Below, piece by piece: positions 55,604 through 64,000 of a DNA stretch of 64,000 bases. The translations under genes and the position numbers were made by a program. A model generated the notes under the pieces. It saw only the letters and a list, made by a program, of their open reading frames with translations, did no database searches and was not told where the DNA came from. Position 1 is the stretch's first letter; each line of letters starts with the position of its first letter. This DNA is from Sepiola atlantica (lineage: Eukaryota > Mollusca > Cephalopoda > Sepiida > Sepiolidae): NCBI GenBank assembly GCA_963556195.1, contig OY744519.1, forward strand, positions 31,677,408-31,741,407, written 5' to 3'.

Positions 55604-58600
55604 TATATACTTGAAGAATACCTGTACCAGGAATGGTAAAATTAATTCCTTGAACAGAACAGTTTTGTACCACTTTTATGTCCTCTAATGAAGATTAAAA
55701 TCAAGATATAATAATACTAAACCTTATGTCTAGAATCATTATTCTAATTTTGATCAAAATACATCACATGATTTTGATTCTAGAAAATGTCTAAATTTTA
55801 AGGGGTCTTAAGAAAAAATTGAAATTCTGGGAATCTTGCTTAATTGATGTTTAATGATTATGGATTAAATTCAATGTAAATCTGAAATATTTGAATTTTC
55901 AAATGGGAAATTGTTCCCATATTATGCCCCTAAAAACCTTTAAAATATTCCAAAGAAAATGAAATTTAGGGAACATTTATTAATGGATCTCTAATACTTA
56001 TAGTTAAAATTTCACAAAACTGGAGGCATTTAAATTTTTATAAAGGGATTCCAGACCCTCTTTGCCCCCTTTGCATAAAACTAAATACAGACCATATTAC
56101 CAACTGCTACACCTAGCAGCTGTGTACAAAAATTCACAATGCTCAGTTAATTAGTTTAGAAGTGCATCCTGTAAATACAAATATATAAACATATACACAT
56201 ACCTAACTTTATATAAGTAGAGATATAAGATTTATTTAGCAATTAAAAAAAATATATTTTAGAATACCTTTGAGTTTCTGGGATCTGGCAATATTTCGTA
56301 ATCTCTTTAATTCATTCTTTGCTATGCGTTCCTGCTTTTCAGTCTTCCTCTTTGCAAATGGATCTTCATTTGGATCTGAAAGAGAGAGTAAAAAAGGTGT
56401 AAAAAAATAAATAAATAAAAATGTATAGGAAGGGAGATAATCTTTTATCAAAATTTGGGATGTCAAAGGGAGGTAATGAACAAATTGGTTACAGAAATAA
56501 AATAGGATGAACACCCAACTTTTTAGCTATCCATAATAAGCCTTTTTTAAAAGCGGGCAATAATGAAATGTGATGTTTCGATTTATGAGACCTTCGTCAG
56601 GGTACAGTATGATAATCTATGTGAACCAATTTATGAATAAGCGAAAAAAATATTTCTTAGAGAATTTTTAAACAAAGCTGCAAATATGCATTTACATTCT
56701 TACAATGTTTTTTTGACAAATCTTTGTATGTCTTTTTATTTTGTACATTGTGCACTATACACGGCATAATCACATTGACACGTGTTTTAGTTAGATCACC
56801 GAAGTTAAGCAATGTTGAGCCTAGCCAGTACCAGATGGGTGACCATTTGGGAATACTCCCCTGACCGGAATATACATGTGACTTGGGACCACATGTGAAT
56901 TTGATATTCCTTAGAAACTTACTCTTTCTGTGAAAGCCGGATGCCTGTCCAGGATGAATACCACACCAGGTATTTACGAAATGTTACAACAAACATTGTG
57001 CACTACAACGTCATGTTTGACCAGATAACTGAAAGAATGACGAGCATGGGCTTCAATCATTCTGTTCAATACTTGAAAACATGAACAGAAAAAAAAAATG
57101 AAACACTAAGTTTAGCATTCCATGTTAATAATGGGTGAGTGGGGTACAAAAAAAAAAAAGAAAAAACGACCAACATATTTTTTTTTATGGAAACTATTAA
57201 AGACAAGGCATGAAGTCACTTGATGTAAGAAGCTAACAAGAACGAAATATGATTATTGCAAAGACAGGAGATGTCTATTGGCCTCAGTCTTGAAAAAAGT
57301 AAGGTTATAAGAGGAAAACAGTCAGCAGTAAGAGAGTTCCACAAGCCTGCAGTTCTTGGAAAGAAGCTACTGAAATAGGAAGCTGTATTACAATGAGGTA
57401 CCAAAAATTGATTGAGATCACTAGACCAACGAGTCAAATCAGCTGGAACAAAGGAAGCAGGGAATAGATCAGACAATTCCGAAGAACACATACCATAATA
57501 GTATTTATAGAAAAGACTGAGACTAGCAACATCACATCTGTGAGAGAGAATGCAAAGAAGAAAGAGTGGGGCCAATCAAATTTTACTAAAAAGTTTGAGG
57601 TGACAGTGGTAAAGTGGATATAACGAAATTGACTGACAACTCAGCTAAGAAGTTTTCTTTTTCTCTGTAATTCTCTTTTAAAAACTCATTTCTTGAAAAT
57701 TTAAGGCGCATAATGGTCAGGAGGTCCTCACATGCCAAAACACCTAGTATTTTAGACATAAAATTTAAATTAAAATTGATCACAATAACTCGTGTTCCAT
57801 AGGTTTTATTAAGTAAATGCAAGTACTGTCAGTGAGCTGTAGTTTGGTGACCCCTGATAAACTATTTGTAGTTGTCGGTTCGCGATCCCTTAATGTTATT
57901 TTTTTCGCAGGAAGGGTCTTATGATGTCATCATCCTCCCACATAGAGCACCTGATATTCCTAAAAAGGCGCCTATTTAATACCGGCCAGGCTCAAGACCA
58001 TTTAACTTTGATGATCGAATGAGAAATGGTGTGCTAACATGAAAATTTTTAAATTTTAAACAGGACGTAACAAAGATTAATCAAACTCTTGTATGGAAAT
58101 GAATAAATTTATATAGAAATAAAAAAAATTAAAAAAACATTTGACTAAGATCAAAGTGTAGTATCTGTTCTGATACTACACTTCGTCCGTTGTCCTCGCA
58201 GGAAAATTTCCTTTTTGTCCCAAACAAAAGTGCCACTTTTTGGGGAGATGGATTTTCCCAGCATAAAAGCCGACCTTGTGTCTAACTTTGCTTTCATAAA
58301 TAGGCACATTTAACGATGGTATAAAATGTTACTCAAAATTTAATTTGCAATGCATTAAATTCAGATTATGAACATTCAGTTCAGATAAGAAAAAAAAAGT
58401 TGAAATTTCTTACCAGCACCCGCAGGAACTTCAATGCACCATTCTTTTGTGTTATCATTAGCTCTTTTGTAGCCCCAGCGTGGACGCCAATCCTATTAAA
58501 GAAGGAGAAGAGAAAATAAAATCAGGTGACCACAAAGAACACAATCAAAACTCGTCATTTTTAACGAAAGTAAATTAATTAAATCTTGAAAAGATTACCC

Positions 58601-61600
58601 ATTTATGCACAATATTTAACTAGTTCAGTACGATCTTAATCATAGATTTATCAAAGAGAAAAAAGCCCCACCCCCAAATGATCACAGCATGAAGATTTCG
58701 AAGCGAATTGGTGATCAAGATTTTGCCGATTCTCTCGTTTGATCTGGAGCAATGGAGAAAGTAGCCTGTTATTTTTAATGCTACTAAAACAAAGCTTCTC
58801 TCTTTTCACCACCAACGCTTAGATCCTTTTTTGCTCTAGTTAAAATAAGGAAACCTCTTGTTTTTTTTTTTTAGAAGCTCCCAGGACTGACTTTCACTCC
58901 AGATCTAAAATGGAAGATTTATATCCATGCTAAGGTCGCTGAAAAAGTGGTTGGATCATTCTACCGCTCCAATCTTCTACCTATATAAGAATCAGATACA
59001 TCATAAGATGCAGTACTGCTGCCACATCGGAGGAGGTGTCGGTCAGAACACTCTTTCTGGCTTTGACAAAATTCAAAATTGACTTCGCAATCTAGTAGGG
59101 GATGATCTTTTCTGTTCTCTACAGGCCCTTTCTTATAGAAGAGACATTGCTAGTCTTTCTCTATTCTATCGTTATTTCTATAGAAAGTGCTCGACCCAGC
59201 TCCAATCTCTGGTTCCTCCTTATAAGACATTCACAGCAAGAACTCGTCCCACTACCACAACTGACAAGAACTTTCCTTTCTTCTTTTACATGCCTAACAT
59301 CAAACAGAATCTCCATAAACAGAGTTTCTTTTTCAAGAACTTTCTATCAGTGGAACATTACCATGGGACTGCTTTACTGAAGGTTACAACATGGTTTTCT
59401 TCAAATCAAATGTCAACAAACATTTGTCATAAACCGCCATAATAAATAATAAAATTTTGTTTATTCTATTCATTTTCAATTCCCTAATATTCTTCATTAT
59501 TCAACCAGGGATGTGAGTGGCCAATGACAAAAAAAAAAAAAAAAAATCTGAAATTGGGATGAATTTCCTCAACCTGGGGGTCCAGGGTGTTCACTTATAA
59601 TCGCCTAAAAAAAGTAGAATCTCATTTTCTATTAATGGTTGGTGGCCATTTTCTCTTTTCTTTTTCTCCATAATTTTTTTTCTAATTAAATAAAAAAACA
59701 AAAAACAAAACGGAGAGAGAGTAGTAAAAGGTGTTAATCTACAATACTTTTGTTCATATTAAAATTATCGACTGATGTTTTAAAGGAGACAGGAAGACAT
59801 TCATAGATGAAAGAAAAGTTTTCTACCTCCCCTACCCATGAATCGTTTGTAAGTATGGCAAAATTAACATTTTCAGAGAGCGGAGAAAGGGAGTTGAACC
59901 AAGGCAAGACAAAACGTGATGGAGAGAGAAAGAGTAAAAAGGAAAAGAGAAAAAAAAGGAAAAGAGAAAAAAAAAGGAAAAAAAAAAAAAAAACAAGAGA
60001 AAGAAAAGATATAGCGAGAGAGAGGGGGGGGGGGTTAGGGTTAGAGAGAAATAAAATCAAGCAAAAGCAGAAAAAAATAAGGATGTAAAGCTCTAGCGTT
60101 TGGACTTTTCGTATAAAAAAAAGCAGAACTCTGCTTTTTTGTAATTTGAAAAAAGCGGAGAACTCACATTCCTGACAATCAACTGACAATCAATCCATCT
60201 CATTAACCCTTATCCCTAAGTGGCAACTCATTAGTGTAAAAAGAAAAACTTTGTTTGGTTTTGTTGTTTTATAACATGTGAACCTCATTGTGTGCGCATG
60301 ATTTACAGAATATCAACCCTTTTCATTTTATTTTAATTCTGAAAAACAATACCTATTATACACAATTCACTGAACACAAGTTGGCATATTACACATAGTA
60401 GCTTGGAGGTGTAACAACATCATACAAACTATTTCCCTACGCAAACCCCATAGCGTAGGAATACCATTGGAATTCTCTAGCATCACTTCTAGGTTGAGAG
60501 CTCACTAACTGTTACTGTATTTTATTGTTGAATAAAAAAACTATTAATAATAACAACAAGTTCTTTGTAATTAACTTACAACATAACTTAAGATCCCTCA
60601 ACAGGGTTGGTCATTCATACCTTTCCCAATGGCATTAAAGTATAAGATGAACATCTATGGTGAATGTTCATGGTCTGACTAGATTTTAACTTGGTTGAGG
60701 AAATTAGTGAAAGTGCTTTAGAAGTATCAATTACAACCCCCACTCTACCCGTGTCTTCATGCATTCAAGAGTTGATAAAAAAAACTTTGAAACAGCACAC
60801 GATTACAAAAAAAAAAAAAAAAAAAAAAAAAAATCAAAATTATAATAAAAAAAAATGAAATTATTTTAAAAACCCAAAAGTTTCACTTACTTTAACCTGC
60901 TCATCCCACACCATGCGGCCTTTCTTTTTCTTTACGATTCCTTTGGTTTTCGCGTACTGTTCCCATTTTGTTAATGGTTTCGCTCTGGGGACCTAAAGAG
61001 GTGAAAAAATAATAAAAATCAATGATAAGAAACTTACAAAACACAACCTTTTTTATACATTATTCATCTAAATGAATTAACAATATTGAGACGGGTTGTC
61101 ATTTCATCTAAATGAATTACAATATTGAGACAGGTTGTCATTTCATCTAAATGAATTAACAATATTGAGACGGGTTGTCATTTCATCTAAATGAATAACA
61201 ATATTGAGATTGGTTGTCATTTCATCTAAATGAATTAACAATATTGAGATTGGTTGTCATTTCATCTAAATGAATTACAATATTGAGACGGGTTGTCATT
61301 TCATCTAAATGAATTACAATATTGAGACGGGTTGTCATTTCATCTAAATGAATTACAATATTGAGACGGGTTGTCATTTCATCTAAATGAATTACAATAT
61401 TGAGACGGGTTGTCATTTCATCTAAATGAATTACAATATTGAGACGGGTTGTCATTTCATCTAAATGAATTACAATATTGAGACGGGTTGTCATTTCATC
61501 TAAATGAATTACAATATTGAGACGGGTTGTCATTTCATCTAAATGAATTAACAATATTGAGACGGGTTGTCATTTCATCTAAATGAATCAACAATATTGA

Positions 61601-63126
61601 GACGGGTTGTCATTTCATCTAAATGAATCAACAATATTGAGACGGGTTGTCATTTCATCTAAATGAATTAACAATATTGAGATTGGTTGTCATTTCATCT
61701 AAATGAATTAACAATATTGAGACGGGTTGTCATTTCATTTAAATGAATTACAATATTGAGACGGGTTGTCATTTCATCTAAATGAATGAACAATATTGAG
61801 ACGGGTTGTCATTTCATCTAAATGAATTACAATATTGAGACGGGTTCTGATTTCATCTAAATGAATGAACAATATTGAGACGGGTTGTCATTTCATCTAA
61901 ATGAATGAACAATATTGAGACGGGTTGTCATTTCATCTAAATGAATTACAATATTGAGACGGGTTGTCATTTCATCTAAATGAATTACAATATTGAGACA
62001 GGTTGTCATTTCATCTAAATGAATTAACAATATTGAGACGGGTTGTCATTTCATTTAAATGAATTACAATATTGAGACGGGTTGTCATTTCATCTAAATG
62101 AATGAACAATATTGAGATTGGTTGTCATTTCATCTAAATGAATTACAATATTGAGACGGGTTCTGATTTCATCTAAATGAATGAACAATATTGAGACGGG
62201 TTGTCATTTCATCTAAATGAATGAACAATATTGAGACGGGTTGTCATTTCATCTAAATGAATTACAATATTGAGACGGGTTGTCATTTCATCTAAATGAA
62301 TTACAATATTGAGACGGGTTGTCATTTCATCTAAATGAATTACAATATTGAGACGGGTTGTCATTTCATCTAAATGAATTACAATATTGAGACGGGTTGT
62401 CATTTCATCTAAATGAATTACAATATTGAGACGGGTTGTCATTTCATCTAAATGAATTACAATATTGAGACGGGTTGTCATTTCTTCTATGTAAAGTGCT
62501 TAACTGAGCTCCAATCTCTCGTTCCTCCTTGCAAAGTTTTCACAGCAAGAACTCGTCTTATACCACAATATCTCTCCTTTCTTCCTGTGTGCTTAACATC
62601 AAACGGAATTTCCATGAAAAGAATTTCTTTCCAAGATCTTCCCACCTGTGGAACATATCGCTGAGGGTTACAATATGGTCATTTTAAAATGGAATGTCAA
62701 TAAACACTCGTCATAAACCGTACAAGTCATCAAATTTTAATTATTTCATTCATTATTTTCAATCCTCTCATAATATCAATCATTCGACTAACAATCTATC
62801 TAATTAACTCATATCCGTGGTGATTCATTAGTAAATGTAAAAAAAAAAAAAAAAAATCGTACATATAAAAATCTTTTTTGTAATTTTATAAATAAAAAAG
62901 TAATTATTTTTTTAATTAAAAAAAAAACAAAAAAACTGCCAAACATTCTAAAGAAGAATTCATTGTTTACACAAACTTAAAATTCCACCAAACAAAACAA
63001 TTCAATCAAATTCCACCAAACAAAACAATTTCCTGACAGGATATAAATTTTTCAACATTTTGACAACATTTCCGTTTTTATACTTACAGGCTTTTCACGG
63101 GGAATAATAGTCGTCGGAAGAGGAAG
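49116..63126 (-). CDS. RRS1: Ribosome biogenesis regulatory protein RRS1, spliced, N-terminus outside window
   Basis: RRS1 acts in the nucleolus in 60S assembly, recruiting the 5S RNP (5S rRNA, RPL5, RPL11) together with RPF2. Seven minus-strand exons join in phase: 63088-63126, 60891-60992, 58414-58492, 56268-56375, 52059-52213, 50068-50201 and 49116-49299, 801 nt or 266 codons plus stop. All internal junctions are GT-AG. Family signatures in order: [74 protein letters not shown] then [22 protein letters not shown] then KEKP, and a basic C-terminal tail. Animal RRS1 is roughly 340-370 aa, so about 70-100 N-terminal residues should lie beyond 63130. The frame is intact, and this is the only host gene I recognise. 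Confidence 0.93.
49375..49985 (+). repeat. Dispersed intronic repeat R4, copy 1
   Basis: It begins TATAAAGTTAGGTATGTGTA and includes ACACAGCTGCTAGGTGTA, a CTCCAAA..TTCTTTGGAG segment and CTAGAATCAAAATCGTGTAA. Copies in the opposite orientation lie at 53030-53530 and 55640-56225. Class unknown; non-coding. Confidence 0.75.
50068..50201 (-). CDS. RRS1: RRS1 coding exon
   Basis: Encodes [20 protein letters not shown] then [20 protein letters not shown] and EEVS. Acceptor TTTCCAG, donor GTAATC. It corresponds to the family block ending LDVTRATNKQMREE. Confidence 0.92.
50715..50925 (-). pseudogene. Old LINE family A fragment in an RRS1 intron
   Basis: Plus-strand TTTAAATTTTGCATGTTTGT, GGTCGGGAAAACATGGAGCA, TCTGGCATCTAGGGACTTCT and a TTGTATTTATGTTGAGAGG block line up with the reverse complement of the family-A C-terminus, with much higher divergence than the other copies. 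Confidence 0.65.
51365..51840. mobile_element. Foldback element with ~185-bp arms in an RRS1 intron
   Basis: 51370-51557 matches the reverse complement of 51650-51835 with scattered differences: TGCATATCA(G/A)CCCTGACAT, AATGTATAAACTTT and GCAAATTCATCCAGTA are shared. A loop of about 90 bp separates the arms. The ORF at 51085-51417 partly overlaps the left arm and has no known domain. Confidence 0.75.
52059..52213 (-). CDS. RRS1: RRS1 coding exon
   Basis: Encodes [20 protein letters not shown] then [20 protein letters not shown] and [12 protein letters not shown]. The AVAK(V/L)STASVG block is the strongest RRS1 signature in the window. Acceptor TTTCAG, donor GTAAGT. Confidence 0.95.
53030..53530 (-). 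repeat. Dispersed intronic repeat R4, copy 2
   Basis: ACAGTTTTGTATAACTTTTA, CTTAAGGGGTCTTAAGAAAA and GGAATCTTGCTTAATTG match copy 3 at 55.65 kb in the same orientation and copy 1 in reverse. Confidence 0.75.
53695..54193 (-). pseudogene. LINE family A, 3' fragment in an RRS1 intron
   Basis: The minus strand runs from [20 protein letters not shown] (54190) through the C-terminus to the 3' UTR GGCGGCCTGCCTTGTTTGG at 53715. It is close in sequence to the intact copy at 18 kb, with an early stop in the C-terminal part. Confidence 0.92.
54194..54375. other. Hammerhead-like remnant and (TA)n tract
   Basis: GACGAAGAATCGAAAACG at 54209-54226 loosely follows the (CU)GACGA / stem / GAAA order. A TA tract occupies 54340-54374 and abuts the left inverted repeat of the Penelope-like element. 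Confidence 0.35.
54376..55530 (+). mobile_element. Penelope-like element, decayed, with terminal inverted repeats
   Basis: About 70 bp at 54376-54446 match the reverse complement of 55456-55530 (GCAAACATGAAAGGAAGACG then AGTTTTATCGTTCATGATTA). Between them lie RT and GIY-YIG remnants on the plus strand. Both outer sides run into TA microsatellite (54340-54374; 55563-55602). Inverted terminal repeats are one of the known arrangements for Penelope-like elements. Confidence 0.8.
54500..55486 (+). pseudogene. Penelope-like RT plus GIY-YIG endonuclease, multiply broken
   Basis: Pieces in order: [20 protein letters not shown] (the Y-(V)-D-D-like motif has become YVND), [16 protein letters not shown] then [40 protein letters not shown] sequence, and at the end [20 protein letters not shown] then [11 protein letters not shown], a Penelope GIY-YIG core with YVG and the following Arg. 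At least three stops and several frameshifts. The last segment 55175-55486 is still open. Confidence 0.8.
55563..55602. repeat. (TA)n microsatellite
   Basis: TA run just outside the right end of the Penelope-like element. Confidence 0.95.
55640..56225 (-). repeat. Dispersed intronic repeat R4, copy 3
   Basis: Reverse complement of 49375-49985 over most of its length. It ends with CATACCTAACTTTATATAAG, the mirror of the R4 start. Confidence 0.8.
56268..56375 (-). CDS. RRS1: RRS1 coding exon
   Basis: Encodes (D)[18 protein letters not shown] then [17 protein letters not shown]. Acceptor TTTCAG, donor GTATTC. Phase 1 at both ends, matching its neighbours. Confidence 0.95.
56567..56602 (-). ncRNA. 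Hammerhead-like motif
   Basis: The minus strand reads CCTGACGAAGGTCTC then ATAAATCGAAACATC: CUGANGA, a short stem and GAAAC in hammerhead order. The stem II pairing is weak. Probably a fossil of a Penelope-type terminal repeat. Confidence 0.35.
56757..56985 (+). mobile_element. 5S-rRNA-derived SINE, body type 1
   Basis: ACGGCATAATCACATTGACA, GTTAGATCACCGAAGTTAAG, TGAGCCTAGCCAGTACCAGA and TGGGTGACCATTTGGGAATA form a well-kept 5S head. The body (ACATGTGAATTTGATATTCC, TTAGAAACTT) matches 15.66 kb. It lies in an RRS1 intron on the opposite strand to the gene. Confidence 0.85.
57183..57570 (-). pseudogene. LINE family B, 3' fragment in an RRS1 intron
   Basis: Minus-strand [20 protein letters not shown] then [20 protein letters not shown] and [15 protein letters not shown], followed by the CTTACATCAAGTGACTTCAT 3' UTR. 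It matches the 1.15- and 11.7-kb copies. One frameshift in the C-terminal part. Confidence 0.88.
57895..58045 (-). mobile_element. Diverged 5S-SINE head
   Basis: On the minus strand GTTAGCACACCATTTCTCAT, GATCATCAAAGTTAAATGG and GAGCCTGGCCGGTATTAAAT keep the 5S order at high divergence; the 3' side reads GGAATATCAGGTGCTC. Confidence 0.6.
58139..58200 (+). mobile_element. U2-snRNA-like fragment
   Basis: GACTAAGATCAAAGTGTAGT then ATCTGTTCT matches U2 snRNA positions of about 20-45 almost perfectly, then returns as GATACTACACTT to form a perfect 11-bp hairpin (AGTGTAGTATC with GATACTACACT). The same U2-then-inverted layout occurs in the minus-strand copy at 12.5 kb. It lies in the intron just left of an RRS1 exon. 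Confidence 0.6.
58414..58492 (-). CDS. RRS1: RRS1 coding exon
   Basis: Encodes [20 protein letters not shown] then EVPAGA, the most conserved RRS1 core. Acceptor TTAATAG, donor GTAAGA. Leaves one base for the Asp codon completed by the next exon. Confidence 0.95.
58870..59515 (+). pseudogene. LINE family C fragment in an RRS1 intron
   Basis: Broken frames give [20 protein letters not shown] then [18 protein letters not shown] sequence, [19 protein letters not shown] then [20 protein letters not shown], and a terminal WN block. The layout is that of families A and B (CCHIW, LSHRR, LFYKY), but the sequence is a third subfamily with its own 3' UTR. A relative is at 62486. Confidence 0.7.
59520..60890. 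other. Intron sequence, purine-rich tract, no gene
   Basis: 59900-60060 is a polypurine (GA/AAAGG) tract containing G10 then TTAGGGTTAGAG. ORFs over it are compositional. A poly-A run lies at 60810-60832. Confidence 0.5.
60891..60992 (-). CDS. RRS1: RRS1 coding exon
   Basis: Encodes [20 protein letters not shown] then [14 protein letters not shown]. Acceptor CTTTAG, donor GTAAGT. 34 whole codons. Confidence 0.95.
61060..62485. repeat. 39-bp minisatellite in an RRS1 intron
   Basis: About 36 units of GGGTTGTCATTTCATCTAAA plus TGAATTACAATATTGAGAC, mostly 39 bp, some 40-41 bp (TTAACA/TGAACA variants). The minus strand is open as a 13-residue repeat [13 protein letters not shown] wherever units are 39 bp, an accident of length. 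Variants CATTTCATTT (61731 and 62047) and GGGTTCTGA (61842 and 62158) recur 316 bp apart, showing a duplicated 8-unit block. Confidence 0.95.
62486..62840 (+). pseudogene. LINE family C 3' end joined to the minisatellite
   Basis: TTCTATGTAAAGTGCTTAAC then TGAGCTCCAATCTCTCGTTC through the TCATAAACCG 3' UTR parallels 59170-59520. The join lies inside the last minisatellite unit. Stops interrupt the frame. Confidence 0.75.
63088..63126 (-). CDS. RRS1: RRS1 coding exon (most 5' in window)
   Basis: A 39-nt micro-exon encoding [13 protein letters not shown], with acceptor TTTTCAG and donor GTAAGT. It matches the family block LPxPTTxxPREKP just before KPLTKW. Upstream exons are not found up to 64000. 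Confidence 0.88.
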
Positions 63127-63134
63127 CTGAAAAT

Positions 63135-64000
63135 ATAGAGAGAGAACAAAATTTTATTTAAATAAAATCAAGTAGAACCTGTGGAAATTTTACTGTTAAT
63201 TAAAGAAATAGGTTTTAATTTTATATATTGTACATTTTTTTATTACTTTAAATATAACAAAATAATAGTTTCCAACTCCAATATATATCAGCATATAAGG
63301 GTAATTCCATGTCAAATCATCCAGAAATTTCGGTTTTTGAAACCCACATTCTCAGATTTTGTAACTGGCATCACAGATGGGCATCGTAAAAACTAAGAAA
63401 TCCTGAAAATTTGAGCATGTAACTCCAAGCGGTTTCCGATTTAGAACATTTTCCGTTTCATGTAAATTGCGCAAGATGTTGCCCGGACGACATTTTAATA
63501 ATTATATTTTCTTGAAAATTTTCTGTTTGGAACATGATGTGACCCTGAAAATTCACACAGGTAAGTTTTTCAACCTGAGGAATCTAAAAATGGCATCAGT
63601 TTTGCTCTATGAAATTTTATCAAATTTTGGAAATTTTCACATGTACACCAATATGGCGCAAAAAAAATGATGTGACCCATATGGTAACTGGTAACAGGTT
63701 TTTTCTTTTGGACATTCATTTAGACATTATGAAGTACCTCTGGACCAAAAATGGTAAAAAAAATTTTTTTTGTTCACTCAGTGTCTATTCATATTTAGGT
63801 TTTTTTTTTCCGAGGGTTCAGAAATACCCTATTGAGGGAAGCAACTAGTTGGGAAGACCATTTATCTAAAGTTATATAAAATTCACATTGAAATAAGTTT
63901 TAGAAAGTAAAAGTTAAATAGTAAACGGTAAAACAAGTCTCACAGTGATCAGATATTTACAAAAGAGGACTACACAAGAAAAACCCGAAAAAAAAAAATT
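63135..64000. other. RRS1 intron sequence, nothing recognised
   Basis: AT-rich. Short plus-strand ORFs at 63181-63848 lack known motifs, and no minus-strand RRS1 N-terminal exon is visible. Confidence 0.4.

Noticed and set aside
60028..60050. Telomere-like TTAGGG repeats (also near 48787)
   Set aside because: Fewer than two units, next to G-runs; not an interstitial telomere.
59807..60088. 93-codon Lys/Arg/Glu-rich ORF as an additional RRS1 exon
   Set aside because: It lies on the opposite strand to RRS1, and the flanking exons already join in phase without it.
59734..60189. 151-codon ORF rich in Phe/Leu/Ser
   Set aside because: Product of a polypurine tract in an intron; both strands have open frames over it.
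61222..62481. Repeat protein [13 protein letters not shown] in tandem
   Set aside because: The 39-bp unit is a multiple of three, which keeps a frame open by chance. It lies in an RRS1 intron, and many units with indels break it.

Overview
This is a repeat-dominated, AT-rich stretch of animal nuclear genome. One conserved, spliced host gene is recognisable. The rest is mobile elements, satellites and their debris. The mix of elements (a CR1/Jockey-type LINE with a CMEYCCHIWAG-type C-terminus, RTE and R2-type LINE remains, a Penelope-like element, 5S-rRNA-derived SINEs, hAT and mariner remnants) plus kilobase-sized introns points to a lophotrochozoan, most likely a mollusc and perhaps a cephalopod. 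The taxon is my inference; nothing here is diagnostic to species.

Layout. 1-2 kb: a foldback MITE and a LINE 3' end. 2-7.8 kb: long (TA)n / GAATATAT tracts surrounding a 2.87-kb element that has perfect 102-bp terminal inverted repeats and a minus-strand ORF with a GIY-YIG-like nuclease domain; next to it is a nearly perfect 1.09-kb palindrome made from the left end of the same element. 7.9-9.9 kb: a 21-bp satellite with a 714-bp (34-unit) higher-order period. 10-16 kb: RT fragments, an RTE LINE end with a (GAT)n tail, a U2-snRNA-like SINE, a 5S-rRNA-derived SINE and other dispersed repeats. 16.5-21.06 kb: an apparently intact LINE whose single 969-aa ORF carries endonuclease and reverse transcriptase. 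21-36.9 kb: truncated copies of that LINE, hairpin-bearing inverted repeats, a mariner remnant, an R2-type LINE pseudogene, a Gypsy protease remnant, more 5S and U2 SINEs, and a ~0.5-kb tandem block with tRNA-like modules. 37-48.3 kb: dispersed repeats, a hAT-like MITE, a hammerhead-like motif between TA tracts, and a LINE RT split at its catalytic motif by a hAT-like element that itself contains a second hAT with a decayed transposase.

49.1-63.1 kb: the minus-strand host gene RRS1 (ribosome biogenesis regulator). Seven coding exons join in phase with GT-AG junctions and encode the last 266 residues. The N-terminal exon(s) lie beyond the right edge. Its introns hold a dispersed ~0.6-kb repeat in three copies, a foldback element, LINE fragments, a decayed Penelope-like element, 5S and U2 fragments, and a 39-bp minisatellite with its own 316-bp higher-order period.

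The best candidate for something undescribed is the TIR-flanked GIY-YIG element at 2.5-5.4 kb with its palindromic derivative. The U2-derived SINE family and the nested hAT/LINE stack come next.
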